DNA of 64,000 nucleotides from Variovorax sp. ZS18.2.2 (GTDB taxonomy: Bacteria; Pseudomonadota; Gammaproteobacteria; Burkholderiales; Burkholderiaceae_C), in the NCBI RefSeq assembly GCF_024701975.1, contig NZ_JANLNM010000006.1, forward strand, positions 124,001 through 188,000, in the 5' to 3' direction. A program made the translations under genes and the position numbers. This document shows, piece after piece, positions 15,893 to 24,668 of the stretch (position 1 is its first letter; the number at the start of each line of letters is the position of its first letter). The notes under the pieces were generated by a model, which had not been told where the DNA came from, searched no databases, and saw only the letters and a program-made list of their open reading frames with translations.

Positions 15893-16780
15893 TCAGCCGG
15901 CGGTTTCCGCCAGTTGCGTCACCGGCACCGGCTTTTCGATGCCGACCAGCGCCCCACTCGGGGTCGGCGCAGTCGGTGGCGCGATGCTTTCGTCCTGCAC
16001 CTCGCGCACCACGAGTTTCTTGTCCGTCATGCGCACCGCGCCGAAGATCGTGCAGAAGGCCACGTCCTTCGCATCGCGCCCCGTGCCCACGCGCACCAGC
16101 CGGTCGACCGGCGCCATGCGCGTCGCGTCGAACAGCACCCACTGCCCGCCGAGCCAGGCTTCGAACACCGCGTGGAAATCCTGCGGCGGTTCGTCGAACC
16201 ACACATAGCCCACCACCAGCCGCGCCGGAATGTTCAGCGCGCGGCAGAAGGTGATGCCCAGGTGCGCGAAGTCGCGGCACACACCCGCACGTTCCACGAA
16301 CACTTCGCGCGCGGTGGTGGTCGAGTCGCTGCTGCCGGGTTCGTAGGCGATGCTCTCGTGGATCCAGTCGACGATCGCCTGCACGCGGCCGATGCCCGGC
16401 GGCAATTCGCCGAAGAGCTGCTGCGCGCAGCGCGACATCAGGTCCGACTCGCAGTAGCGCGTCGGCATCATGTAGTGCAGCACCTCGTCGGGCACTTCGC
16501 TGACCGGCACCTCGCGCAGGTCCGGCGGCACGTGGACGTGCGAGCGCTGCACCGTCGCCCTGTAGCCGATCTTCAGCGGCCCGGGCTTCGCATCGAAGCG
16601 GATGAAGCGATTGCCACTGCCCTCGTCGCAGAACACCTGCATCTCGGTCGGCGGCTCGATGGTCAATGTCTCTTCCACCACGGCCTGCGCGCCGGAGCGT
16701 GCGGCTTCGATGTTGAGCAGCATGTGCGCGGGCGCGTTCACCTCGTAGTCGAGCTGGGCGTCGATGTGGGAAATGTGCAT
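15893..16780 (-). CDS. Transglutaminase-like (papain-fold) protein
   Basis: A 295-residue protein of the bacterial transglutaminase-like family. The N-terminal beta domain is followed by the catalytic fold, with the triad visible at C168 (GVCRDFAH), H203 (DFHAVFEAW) and D218 (LFDATR). There is no signal peptide, so it is probably cytoplasmic. Members of this family act as peptidases or amide-modifying enzymes; the substrate here is unknown. Confidence 0.88.
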   Translation of the reverse strand: MHISHIDAQLDYEVNAPAHMLLNIEAARSGAQAVVEETLTIEPPTEMQVFCDEGSGNRFIRFDAKPGPLKIGYRATVQRSHVHVPPDLREVPVSEVPDEVLHYMMPTRYCESDLMSRCAQQLFGELPPGIGRVQAIVDWIHESIAYEPGSSDSTTTAREVFVERAGVCRDFAHLGITFCRALNIPARLVVGYVWFDEPPQDFHAVFEAWLGGQWVLFDATRMAPVDRLVRVGTGRDAKDVAFCTIFGAVRMTDKKLVVREVQDESIAPPTAPTPSGALVGIEKPVPVTQLAETAG

Positions 16781-16790
16781 GGGAGTTTCT

Positions 16791-16946
16791 TCAGGCCCGT
16801 CGTCGCCGCGAGCGGTGTTCAGGCAATTGCATAACCTGCCAATGGGCTTGCGTCACGAGCAGCACCCGCAGCACGCGGTGCGCGGGGCTCTGCAGCAGCG
16901 TGTCGAGCGACCGCGCCTGCGGCCACTTCGTCTTCAAGCGCTGCAT
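16791..16946 (-). CDS. Putative 51-residue basic small protein coupled to the DUF1328 gene
   Basis: A short frame whose ATG (16944-16946) overlaps the TGA of the DUF1328 gene in a TGATG junction, and which fills the gap up to the transglutaminase gene. The product starts MQRLKTKWPQARSLDTLLQ and ends with a run of arginines (HRSRRRRA). It has no membrane segment and is very basic. I recognise no family. Support is positional (coupled start, no leftover gap), so it could be chance. Confidence 0.4.
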   Translation of the reverse strand: MQRLKTKWPQARSLDTLLQSPAHRVLRVLLVTQAHWQVMQLPEHRSRRRRA

Positions 16947-17131
16947 CAGTCCAGCGCCTTCTTCACCGCGCCCACGCCCAGCGCAGCGAGCACCACGAAC
17001 AGCACGGCCAGCACGAGGAACAGGCCGAACAGCAGCTTGGCGATGCCGGCCGCTCCCGCAGCCACGCCACCGAAACCGAGCAGGCCGGCCACCAGCGAAA
17101 TGACCGCAAAAATGATCGCGTACTTCAACAT
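16946..17131 (-). CDS. DUF1328 small membrane protein
   Basis: A 61-residue protein with two hydrophobic helices separated by a Gly/Ala-rich turn (LLGFGGVAAGAAGIAK). The pattern MLKYAIIFAVISLVAGLLGF matches the DUF1328/YtjA family of small inner-membrane proteins. The start is the ATG at 17131, with a good AAGGAGT just upstream. Such proteins are often induced by stress; the function is unknown. Confidence 0.88.
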   Translation of the reverse strand: MLKYAIIFAVISLVAGLLGFGGVAAGAAGIAKLLFGLFLVLAVLFVVLAALGVGAVKKALD

Positions 17132-17325
17132 CCGAAACTCCTTGCAGCAGGCCTCGCCCACCGTGCGGGGGAGCTTAGAAAGCGGGTCGTGTCTCCCCGA
17201 TAGTCACGGGCCCCAAGCGGCCGTAGGACAAAAACGCGACGCCGCCAAACCCGCTAGCATGCCCCTCGGTTTCCCATAAAGATCAACCTCGCCATCCCAT
17301 CCATTTCCCCCTGGAGTCATTTCGC

Positions 17326-17934
17326 ATGAAGCTGTATTACTCGCCCGGCGCCTGTTCCCTCTCGCCCCACATCGCGCTGCACGAAGCCGGCCTCGCCTTC
17401 GAACCCGTGATGGCCAGCACCAAGAGCCACAAGCTGCAGGACGGCACCGACTACTACGGCATCAACCCGCTGGGCTACGTGCCGATGCTCGAACTGGACG
17501 ACGGCACGCGCCTGCGCGAAGGCCCGGCCATCGTGCAGTACATCGCCGACCTCGCACCGACCAAGAACCTCGCGCCCGCCGCCGGCACGCTGCAGCGCTA
17601 CCGCCTGCAGGAGTGGCTGACCTTCATCGGCACCGAGATCCACAAGGGCTACAGCCCGCTGTTCAACCCGAACATGCCCGAAGAAGCCAAGACCATCTTC
17701 AAGGACAAGCTCAAGTCGCGCTACGAATGGCTGGACGGCCAGCTCGCCGACAAGCAGTACCTGATGGGCGAGCACTTCAGCGTGGCCGACGGTTACCTCT
17801 TCACCGTGACCAACTGGACCAAGCCGACCGGCGTGGACCTCTCGGCCTTCGCCAACGTGCAGGCCTGGCATGCACGCGTCGCGGCCCGCCCGGCCGTGCA
17901 GGAAGCAATGAAGGCCGAAGGCCTGCTGAAGTAA
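17326..17934 (+). CDS. Beta-class glutathione S-transferase
   Basis: A 202-residue cytosolic GST. The thioredoxin-like N-terminal domain begins MKLYYSPGACSL with the beta-class cysteine C10. The proline-containing glutathione loop (GYVPMLELDDG) and EGPAIVQYIAD follow, and the C-terminal helical domain carries FSVADGYLF. It matches GstA-type enzymes that conjugate or isomerise electrophiles. It is a single gene with a strong terminator downstream. Confidence 0.92.
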   Translation: MKLYYSPGACSLSPHIALHEAGLAFEPVMASTKSHKLQDGTDYYGINPLGYVPMLELDDGTRLREGPAIVQYIADLAPTKNLAPAAGTLQRYRLQEWLTFIGTEIHKGYSPLFNPNMPEEAKTIFKDKLKSRYEWLDGQLADKQYLMGEHFSVADGYLFTVTNWTKPTGVDLSAFANVQAWHARVAARPAVQEAMKAEGLLK

Positions 17935-18003
17935 ACCGAAGCTCACAGAAGCAGCGAAGCGGTCGGGCCCCATCCAAGGGAAAACCCGGCCTGCTTCAGC
18001 CAC

Positions 18004-18028
18004 AAGCCGCACGATGCGGCTTTTTTTT
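18004..18028 (+). terminator. Rho-independent terminator after the GST gene
   Basis: An 8-bp stem (AAGCCGCA / TGCGGCTT) with a 3-nt CGA loop runs into eight T residues. Confidence 0.92.
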
Positions 18029-18080
18029 CGCGTCACGCTACGGACAGCAAGCACTTCAGACACCGAAGGAACCCAGCGCC

Positions 18081-18863
18081 ATGGCCGAAACCCCTCCCAC
18101 CGTCGAACTGCGCGAAGAGATGCGCGGGCCCGTCATGTGGCTCACCATCGACCGCGAGGAGCGGCGCAATGCGATCAACGCCGCCGTGCTCGCGCGCCTG
18201 TCCGATGCACTGGCGCGCGCCAACGCCAACCCCTCGGTGCGCGCCGTCGTCATCACCGGCGCCGGCACGCGCGCCTTCTGCGCGGGTGCCGACCTGCAAA
18301 GCGGCACCTCCTTCAAGTTCGATTACGCGCAGCCCTACCAGGGCTTCGCCAACCTCTTCCGCCAGGCGCGCCAATCGACCGTGCCGCTCATCGCGCGCGT
18401 CAACGGCGCATGCATGGCGGGCGGCATGGGGATCATGGCGATGTGCGACATGGCGGTGGCCAGCAGCAGCGCCGTGTTCGGCTTGCCCGAAGTGAAGGTC
18501 GGCCTCTTTCCCGCGCAGGTGCTCAGCGTGCTCGATGGCCTGCTCCCACGCCGCGTGCTGGCCGAGATGTGCATCACCGGCGAGCCCATCACCGCTGCGC
18601 AAGCGCTCGAACATGGATTGATCAACCGCACGAGCGAGGACGTGGACGAGAGCGTCGACTGGCTGCTCGGCCGCATGCTCGACAAGTCGCCCGCCGCCAT
18701 CCGCCGCGGCCTCTACACGATGAAGAAGATCGAGGCGATGGCCTTCGAGGAATCGATGGCGTTCACCGAAAGCCAGATCGGCCTCTTCGCGCTCACCGAA
18801 GATGCGGCCGAGGGTCAGCTCGCCTTCCGCGAGAAGCGCAAGCCGCAATGGAGCGGCCGATGA
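18081..18863 (+). CDS. Enoyl-CoA hydratase/isomerase family protein
   Basis: A 260-residue crotonase-fold enzyme. The oxyanion-hole segments are FCAGADLQ and NGACMAGGMGIMAMCD, and the second catalytic glutamate region (FGLPEVKVGLFP) is present. It heads an operon with an AtuA-like gene (4-bp overlap), which points to degradation of a branched or acyclic acyl-CoA. The ATG at 18081 is chosen because the domain begins about ten residues later. Confidence 0.9.
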   Translation: MAETPPTVELREEMRGPVMWLTIDREERRNAINAAVLARLSDALARANANPSVRAVVITGAGTRAFCAGADLQSGTSFKFDYAQPYQGFANLFRQARQSTVPLIARVNGACMAGGMGIMAMCDMAVASSSAVFGLPEVKVGLFPAQVLSVLDGLLPRRVLAEMCITGEPITAAQALEHGLINRTSEDVDESVDWLLGRMLDKSPAAIRRGLYTMKKIEAMAFEESMAFTESQIGLFALTEDAAEGQLAFREKRKPQWSGR

Positions 18864-20686
18864 GCAACACCCGCAACAACGAACGCATCGTCCGCATCGG
18901 CGGCGCCTCGGGCTTCTGGGGCGACAGCAGCGTGGGCGCGCCGCAGCTCGTGGCGAGCGGGCAGATCGACTACCTCGTGTTCGACTACCTCGCCGAACTC
19001 ACCATGTCGATCCTCGCGGGCGCGCGGCTCAAGAAACCGGAGCTCGGCTATGCGACCGACTTCGTTTCGGTCGCGATGAAGTCGGTGCTCAAGGATGTCG
19101 TGAAACAGGGCATCCGCGTGGTGAGCAACGCGGGCGGCGTGAATCCCCAAGGCTGCGCCGACGCATTGGCCGCGCTTGCGAAAGAGCAAGGCGTCGAACT
19201 GAAGATCGCGGTGGTGAGCGGCGACGACGTGTCCGCGCTGCTGCCGCAACTGCGCCAGGCCCAGCCGCCCGTGCGCGAACTGCAGAGCGGCGCGGCGCTC
19301 CCCGAACGCGTGCTCACCGCCAACGCGTACCTCGGCGCACGGCCCATCCAGGCCGCGCTCGATGCGGGAGCGCAGGTCGTCATCACCGGCCGCTGCGTCG
19401 ACTCGGCCGTCACGCTCGGCGTGCTGATGCATGAATTCAAATGGCAACCCGGCGACCACGACCTGCTCGCCGCCGGCAGCCTCGCGGGCCACATCATCGA
19501 ATGCGGCTGCCAGGCCACCGGCGGCCTGCACACCGACTGGGACACCGTGCCCGACTGGCCACACATCGGCTATCCCATCGTCGAGTGCAGCGCCGATGGC
19601 AGCTTCGTCGTCGCCAAGCCCGCGGGCACCGGCGGCAAGCTCGTGCCTGCGGTGGTTGGCGAGCAGATGCTCTACGAGATCGGCGACCCCGCGGCCTACC
19701 TGCTGCCCGACGTGACGGCCGACTTCACGCAGGTGCGCATCGAACAAGCCGGCGAACACCGCGTGCGCGTGCACGGCGCGCGCGGCCGTGCGCCGACCGC
19801 GAGCTACAAGGTCAGCGCCACGTATGTCGATGGCTTCAAGACCGCGGCGCAGCTCACCATCGTGGGCTTCGATGCGGCCGCGAAGGCACGGCGCACGGGC
19901 GAGGCGATCCTCGCGCGCACGGGCGAACTCTTCACGCAGTTCGGCTTCGGCCCCTACAGCGCCACGCACATCGAGATGCTGGGCGCCGAGTCCTGCTACG
20001 GCCCGCATGCGAACGCACAGGCGCGGCAGACGCGCGAGGTGGTGCTGCGGCTCGCAGTGACGCATCCGCGCAAGGAAGCGCTCGAGCTGTTCGCGCGCGA
20101 GGTGGCGCCAGCCGGCACCTCGTGGTCGCCAGGCACCACAGGTGCGGGCGGCGGGCGGGCTTCGGTGTCGCCATCGATCCGGCAGTACGCCTTTCTGCTC
20201 GACAAGTCGCAGGTCGAGGCCAGCGTGAGCGTCGACGGACAGCGCATCGATGTGCCGCGCACCCTCGCGCCCGCCGTCGCCGACACGCCCGTACCGCGAC
20301 CCGTCAGTGCCACGCAACACGAAGCGGCTGCCGAGGCCGCAGACACCGTCGAAGTGCCCCTCATCCGCCTCGCCTGGGCCCGCAGCGGCGACAAGGGCGA
20401 CACCTCGAACATCGGCGTCATCGCGCGCCACCCTGCCCTGCTGCCGCTGCTGCGCGACCAGCTCACCGAAGCACGCGTGGCCGAATGGCTCGCGCATCTC
20501 GTGAAGGGCCGCGTCACGCGCTACGAGGTGCCCGGCATCGATGCCTTCAACTTCGTCTGCGAAGCGGCGCTGGGCGGCGGCGGCATGGCGTCGCTGCGCA
20601 ACGACCCGCTGGGCAAGGGCATGGGGCAGATCCTCCTCGCGGTGCCGGTGCGCGTGAGCCCGGCCCTGCTGGCGCTGCTCGCATAG
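18860..20686 (+). CDS. AtuA-like (DUF1446) acyclic terpene/acyl-CoA catabolism protein
   Basis: A 608-residue cytosolic protein. Residues about 8-450 form the DUF1446/AtuA domain (IGGASGFWGDSS, YLAELTMSIL, VSNAGGVNPQ, ITGRCVDSAVTLG). Residues about 500-600 form an AtuA-like C-terminal domain (ARSGDKGDTSNIGVIAR). In Pseudomonas the atu cluster degrades citronellol and geraniol. No atuC/F carboxylase genes are adjacent, so the exact pathway here is uncertain. It overlaps the hydratase gene by 4 bp. Confidence 0.88.
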   Translation: MSNTRNNERIVRIGGASGFWGDSSVGAPQLVASGQIDYLVFDYLAELTMSILAGARLKKPELGYATDFVSVAMKSVLKDVVKQGIRVVSNAGGVNPQGCADALAALAKEQGVELKIAVVSGDDVSALLPQLRQAQPPVRELQSGAALPERVLTANAYLGARPIQAALDAGAQVVITGRCVDSAVTLGVLMHEFKWQPGDHDLLAAGSLAGHIIECGCQATGGLHTDWDTVPDWPHIGYPIVECSADGSFVVAKPAGTGGKLVPAVVGEQMLYEIGDPAAYLLPDVTADFTQVRIEQAGEHRVRVHGARGRAPTASYKVSATYVDGFKTAAQLTIVGFDAAAKARRTGEAILARTGELFTQFGFGPYSATHIEMLGAESCYGPHANAQARQTREVVLRLAVTHPRKEALELFAREVAPAGTSWSPGTTGAGGGRASVSPSIRQYAFLLDKSQVEASVSVDGQRIDVPRTLAPAVADTPVPRPVSATQHEAAAEAADTVEVPLIRLAWARSGDKGDTSNIGVIARHPALLPLLRDQLTEARVAEWLAHLVKGRVTRYEVPGIDAFNFVCEAALGGGGMASLRNDPLGKGMGQILLAVPVRVSPALLALLA

Positions 20687-20770
20687 CACCAATCGGGACA
20701 ACCGTGCGACAGCAGGGTTGAGTCCAGGCGCTTAGCCTTGCGCCTGTTTCAACTCTGCCTCTCATTCACG

Positions 20771-21874
20771 ATGTCCACCCTTTTCGACCCCGTACAGGCC
20801 GGCGACCTGAAGCTCGCCAACCGCATCGTGATGGCGCCGCTGACGCGCAACCGCTCGCCCAACGCCGTGCCGCCCGAGATGGCCGCCACCTACTACGCCC
20901 AGCGTGCCACCGCCGGCCTGCTGATCACCGAAGCCACCGCCATCAGCCACCAGGGCCAGGGCTACGCCGATGTGCCCGGCCTCTACGGCACCGAGCAGCT
21001 CGATTCGTGGAAGCACGTGACCGAAGCCGTGCACGCCAAGGGCGGCAAGATCGTCGTGCAGCTGTGGCACGTGGGCCGCGTCTCGCACACCGAACTGCAA
21101 CCCGATGGCGGAAAGCCCGTCGCCCCCTCGGCCATCACCGCCAAGACCAAGACCGTGCTCATCAAGGGCGGCGTGCCGACCTTCGTGGAGACCTCCGAGC
21201 CGCGCGCGCTCGACGCCGGTGAACTGCCGGGCATCGTCCACGCCTATGCGGTCGCGGCGCGCAGCGCAGTAGAAACCGCCGGCTTCGATGGCGTCGAAAT
21301 GCACGGCGCCAACGGCTATCTGCTCGACCAGTTCCTCAAGAACGGCAGCAACAAGCGCACCGACGACTACGGCGGCTCCATCGAGAATCGCGCGCGCCTC
21401 TTGTTGGAAGCCACGCGCGCCGTGGTCGATGCGGTCGGCGGCGGCAAGACCGGCATCCGCCTGTCGCCCGTGACGCCCGCCAACGACGTGCACGACAGCG
21501 ACCCGCAACCGCTCTTCACCTACGTCGTGAAGCAGCTGGCCACGCTCAACCTGGCCTACATCCACATCATCGAAGGCGCCACCGGCGGCCCGCGCGAGAT
21601 CGAGGACCGCCCCTTCGACTACGAAGCCCTCAAGGCCGCGTACCGCGAAGCCGGTGGCAAGGGCGCATGGATGGTCAACAACGGCTACGACAAGCCGCTG
21701 GCCGAAGAAGCGCTCAAGGAAGGCGACGACCTCGTGGCCTTCGGCAAGCCCTTCATCTCGAACCCCGACCTGGTGCGGCGCCTGCGCGAGAACGCACCGC
21801 TGAACGAGCTCGACAAGGCCACGATGTACGGCGGTGGTACGAAGGGCTACACGGACTATCCGGCACTCGGCTGA
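20771..21874 (+). CDS. Old yellow enzyme family alkene reductase (NemA-like)
   Basis: A 367-residue FMN TIM-barrel reductase that reduces activated C=C bonds using NAD(P)H. Family marks are MAPLTRNRS near the N-terminus, the active-site HGANGYLLDQFL, and the FMN-phosphate region (LVAFGKPFISNPDLV). The length is typical. The start is at 20771; an upstream in-frame ATG would add 11 residues with no homology. It is the third gene of the catabolic run. Confidence 0.92.
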   Translation: MSTLFDPVQAGDLKLANRIVMAPLTRNRSPNAVPPEMAATYYAQRATAGLLITEATAISHQGQGYADVPGLYGTEQLDSWKHVTEAVHAKGGKIVVQLWHVGRVSHTELQPDGGKPVAPSAITAKTKTVLIKGGVPTFVETSEPRALDAGELPGIVHAYAVAARSAVETAGFDGVEMHGANGYLLDQFLKNGSNKRTDDYGGSIENRARLLLEATRAVVDAVGGGKTGIRLSPVTPANDVHDSDPQPLFTYVVKQLATLNLAYIHIIEGATGGPREIEDRPFDYEALKAAYREAGGKGAWMVNNGYDKPLAEEALKEGDDLVAFGKPFISNPDLVRRLRENAPLNELDKATMYGGGTKGYTDYPALG

Positions 21875-21938
21875 TCCCCCAGGGCCATGGCAAGATGCGG
21901 CGGACTTTTCACGTCCCCGCTTCCAGGAGAGAAATGCC

Positions 21939-22424
21939 ATGGCCCGCATCGAGCAACGACTGGCCGCGCTCGGCCTCGTTCTTCCCCCGACCGTGACGCC
22001 GCCACCCGGCGTTGTGCTGCCTTTCCAGTTCGTGCGGCTCGTTGGCCGCCGAGCCATCATCTCGGGCCACGGCCCGCTCAACGCCGATGGCACCATCGCC
22101 GCGCCGCTCGGTAAGCTGGGCCGTGAGGTGACGGTCGAGCAAGGCTATGCGGCGGCACGCCTCACGGCCCTTGCGATGCTCGGCAGCCTGCAGCGCGTGC
22201 TCGGCGACCTCGACCGCATCACGGCCTGGACGCGTGTCTTCGGCATGGTTGCCTCGGCGCCCGGCTTCGACAAACAGCCCGCGGTGATCAACGGCTTCTC
22301 GGACCTCATCCTCGAACTCTTCGGACCCGACATCGGCGCGCACGCGCGCAGTGCCGTGGGCATGGCGGAGTTGCCGTTCAACATCCCGGTCGAGATCGAG
22401 GGCGAGGTGGAGTTCGACGCATGA
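21939..22424 (+). CDS. RidA/YjgF-family protein
   Basis: A 161-residue member of the YjgF/RidA superfamily, in the longer subgroup rather than classic RidA. The region LVGRRAIISGHGPLNADG and the C-terminal AHARSAVGMAELPFNIPVEIE fit the fold, with the usual arginine replaced in context by HARSAVG. Possible roles are hydrolysis of reactive enamines or an unknown lyase activity. The ATG at 21939 is preceded by AGGAGAG. The stop overlaps the next gene's ATG by 4 bp. Confidence 0.82.
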   Translation: MARIEQRLAALGLVLPPTVTPPPGVVLPFQFVRLVGRRAIISGHGPLNADGTIAAPLGKLGREVTVEQGYAAARLTALAMLGSLQRVLGDLDRITAWTRVFGMVASAPGFDKQPAVINGFSDLILELFGPDIGAHARSAVGMAELPFNIPVEIEGEVEFDA

Positions 22425-22882
22425 GCGCCGCCGCACCGTGGGTGCTGAGACGGGCCGATGCGAGCGACGCGCCATCCGTCACCGCATGCGCTGTCGAAGC
22501 CTTCCGCCACTACACGCCGCGCCTGGGCGTCGTGCCGACGGCGATGAGCCGGGACTACGGCGCCATCATCGCGAACGCGCAGGTCTGGGTCGCCACGCAG
22601 CAGGACGAAGTCATCGCGGCACTGGTGCTCGATGTCACCGACGAGGGCTTCCTGATCGACGTGATCGCGGTGCTGCCGCAGCATCAGGGCACCGGCGTGG
22701 GCCGCGCATTGCTCGCGCTGGCCGAGAGCGAAGCGAGGCGGCAAGGCCATGCGTCGATCTACCTTTTCACCAACGAGAAGATGACCGAGAACCGCGCGCT
22801 GTACGAACGCATCGGCTACGTCGAATACCGGCGACTCGTGCTCCCGGAACGCACGCGCATCTTCCTGCGCAAGCCCTTGTAG
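22421..22882 (+). CDS. GNAT-family N-acetyltransferase
   Basis: A 153-residue acetyl-CoA-dependent transferase. The acetyl-CoA loop is seen at QHQGTGVGRALLALAE near residues 86-101, followed by the C-terminal pattern NRALYERIGYVEYRR. The substrate is unknown. It overlaps the RidA-like gene by 4 bp and lies 2 bp before the VOC gene. Confidence 0.88.
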   Translation: MSAAAPWVLRRADASDAPSVTACAVEAFRHYTPRLGVVPTAMSRDYGAIIANAQVWVATQQDEVIAALVLDVTDEGFLIDVIAVLPQHQGTGVGRALLALAESEARRQGHASIYLFTNEKMTENRALYERIGYVEYRRLVLPERTRIFLRKPL

Positions 22883-22884
22883 CA

Positions 22885-23292
22885 ATGACCGCCATGCAGC
22901 TCGCCCGCATTCACCATGTCGCGATCATCTGCGCCGACTACGCCAAGTCGAAGCGCTTCTACACCGAGGTGCTCGGCCTGCGTGTCGTCGCCGAGAACTA
23001 CCGCGCCGCGCGCGCTTCGTACAAGCTCGATCTCGCGCTGCCCGACGGTTCGCAGATCGAGCTCTTCTCGTTTCCCGAAGCACCCGCGCGCCCCACGCGG
23101 CCCGAGGCGCAGGGGCTGCGGCACCTGTCCTTCGAAGTGCAGGACGTGCAGGCCGCAGCCGATGAACTTGCGGCGCAAGGCATCGCGGTGGAGCCGCTGC
23201 GCGTCGACGAATACACGGGCCGGCGCTTCACTTTCTTCGCCGATCCCGACGGTCTTCCGCTCGAACTCTACGAAGCCGGGACCGTGCGCTAG
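22885..23292 (+). CDS. VOC-family (glyoxalase-like) protein, YaeR-type
   Basis: A 135-residue single-repeat pair of beta-alpha-beta units. The start (IHHVAIICADYAKSKRFY), middle (RHLSFEVQDVQ) and end (FFADPDGLPLELYE) match the YaeR/GloA2-like metalloenzyme group; H, H and E ligands are in the usual places. A start at the inner ATG (22894) is also possible. Its 3' end meets the sensor-kinase gene on the other strand with a 4-bp overlap. Confidence 0.85.
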   Translation: MTAMQLARIHHVAIICADYAKSKRFYTEVLGLRVVAENYRAARASYKLDLALPDGSQIELFSFPEAPARPTRPEAQGLRHLSFEVQDVQAAADELAAQGIAVEPLRVDEYTGRRFTFFADPDGLPLELYEAGTVR

Positions 23293-24668
23293 GCAACCTC
23301 GCCAAACGCCACGCTCACCCGTAGCCCCGCGGGCTCGGCCGCTTCGAGTCGCAGCTCGGCGCCCAGCAGCTCGGCATAGCGCGACACGATCGACAGCCCC
23401 AGCCCCGAACCCTGCCCCAGCTTCTGTCCGGCAGGGCCCTGCGCCCAGCGCTGCATCAGGTCGCGCTGCGCTTCGAGCGGAATGCCGGGCCCGTCGTCGA
23501 TCACGCTCAGCGTGCGCCCCGCGAGCTCCACCGTGATCGTGCGGCCGCCGTAGCGCAGTGCGTTGTCGATCAGGTTGTCGAGGATGCCTTCGACCAGCGC
23601 TTCATTCGCCATCACGACCACGCCGTCATCGAGGCCGCGCGCGCCGAGGTCCACGCCCCGCGCATCCGCGCGCGCAAGATGCCGCAGCACCGTCTGCTCG
23701 GCCAGGGCATCGAGGTGCACTGGCTCGCGGGCCAGGCTCGTGCGCGCTTCCTCGGCCAGCGCGAGCGCGAGCAGCTGGTCGATCAGGTGGCTCGCGCGCG
23801 CCTGGCGTTCCGACACGCGTTCGAGCTGCTCGCGCCAGACCGTGGTGTCGTGCTGCGCCAGGCCGTACTCGGCCAGCGCGCGGATGCCCGCCAGCGGCGT
23901 GCGCAGCTCGTGCGCCACGTTGCCCACGAACTCGCGCTGCGCCTGCACGCTCTGGCTGAGCCGCTCGAACAGCGAGTTGACCGCATTGCCCAGGCGCTGC
24001 AGTTCGCGCGAGGTCTGCGCCACCGCCACCGGAGACAGATCGCGCACGTCGCGCCGGTCGAGCGCGCGCTGCAGGTCACCGAGCGGCCGCAGGTCGCTGC
24101 GGATGCCGTACCAGAGCCACACGGCCAGCAGCACCAGCAGCAGGATCTGCGGCGCCAGTGCGAAGCCGAGCAGTTGCCGCACGAGCGCCGTGCGACTCAA
24201 CGTGGTCTGCGCGATCACCACGCGGTAAGGCATGGCGATGCCGGGCTCCGCATCGTGCTCGAGCGTCACCGCGCGCATGGGCTTGCCCTGGTAGGTCAGG
24301 TCGGAGAAACGGTAGCGCGCGCCGCTCGCGGGCAGTGGCGCCTGCAGGTCCGACTCGCCCGAGATCAGCGAACCGTCGAGCCGCTGCACCGAGAAGTAGA
24401 CCTTGTCGACCTGGTCGAAGAGCACCGTGGCCACTTCGCGCGGCGTGAGCAGCAACTCGATACCGCGCTCACCCGCCTGCACATTGGCCGACAGCGCATA
24501 GGCATCGTCGAGCATGCCGCGGTCGAAAGCCTGTTCGGAAAAGTAGTTGGCGATGACCAGCGCGATCACCGCGCCGAACATCCAGGTGAGTGCCAGCGGC
24601 ACCAGCACGTTGCGCAGGACCCGCCGCGTGAGCGACGGTGCGATCGGCGGAACCGTGCTGTCCGTCAC
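23289..24668 (-). CDS. Sensor histidine kinase, TctE/QseC-like
   Basis: A 459-residue inner-membrane kinase. TM1 lies at about residues 22-42, a periplasmic 2CSK_N-like sensor at 43-165, TM2 at 166-187, then HAMP, HisKA with H253 (VAHELRTPLAG), and HATPase with N-box DNLIDNALRYG, G1 DDGPGIP and G2 GSGLGLSI. The start is the GTG at 24668, overlapping the response-regulator stop by 4 bp; no ATG fits. It pairs with the upstream regulator and faces the acyl-lipid cluster. Confidence 0.93.
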   Translation of the reverse strand: MTDSTVPPIAPSLTRRVLRNVLVPLALTWMFGAVIALVIANYFSEQAFDRGMLDDAYALSANVQAGERGIELLLTPREVATVLFDQVDKVYFSVQRLDGSLISGESDLQAPLPASGARYRFSDLTYQGKPMRAVTLEHDAEPGIAMPYRVVIAQTTLSRTALVRQLLGFALAPQILLLVLLAVWLWYGIRSDLRPLGDLQRALDRRDVRDLSPVAVAQTSRELQRLGNAVNSLFERLSQSVQAQREFVGNVAHELRTPLAGIRALAEYGLAQHDTTVWREQLERVSERQARASHLIDQLLALALAEEARTSLAREPVHLDALAEQTVLRHLARADARGVDLGARGLDDGVVVMANEALVEGILDNLIDNALRYGGRTITVELAGRTLSVIDDGPGIPLEAQRDLMQRWAQGPAGQKLGQGSGLGLSIVSRYAELLGAELRLEAAEPAGLRVSVAFGEVA

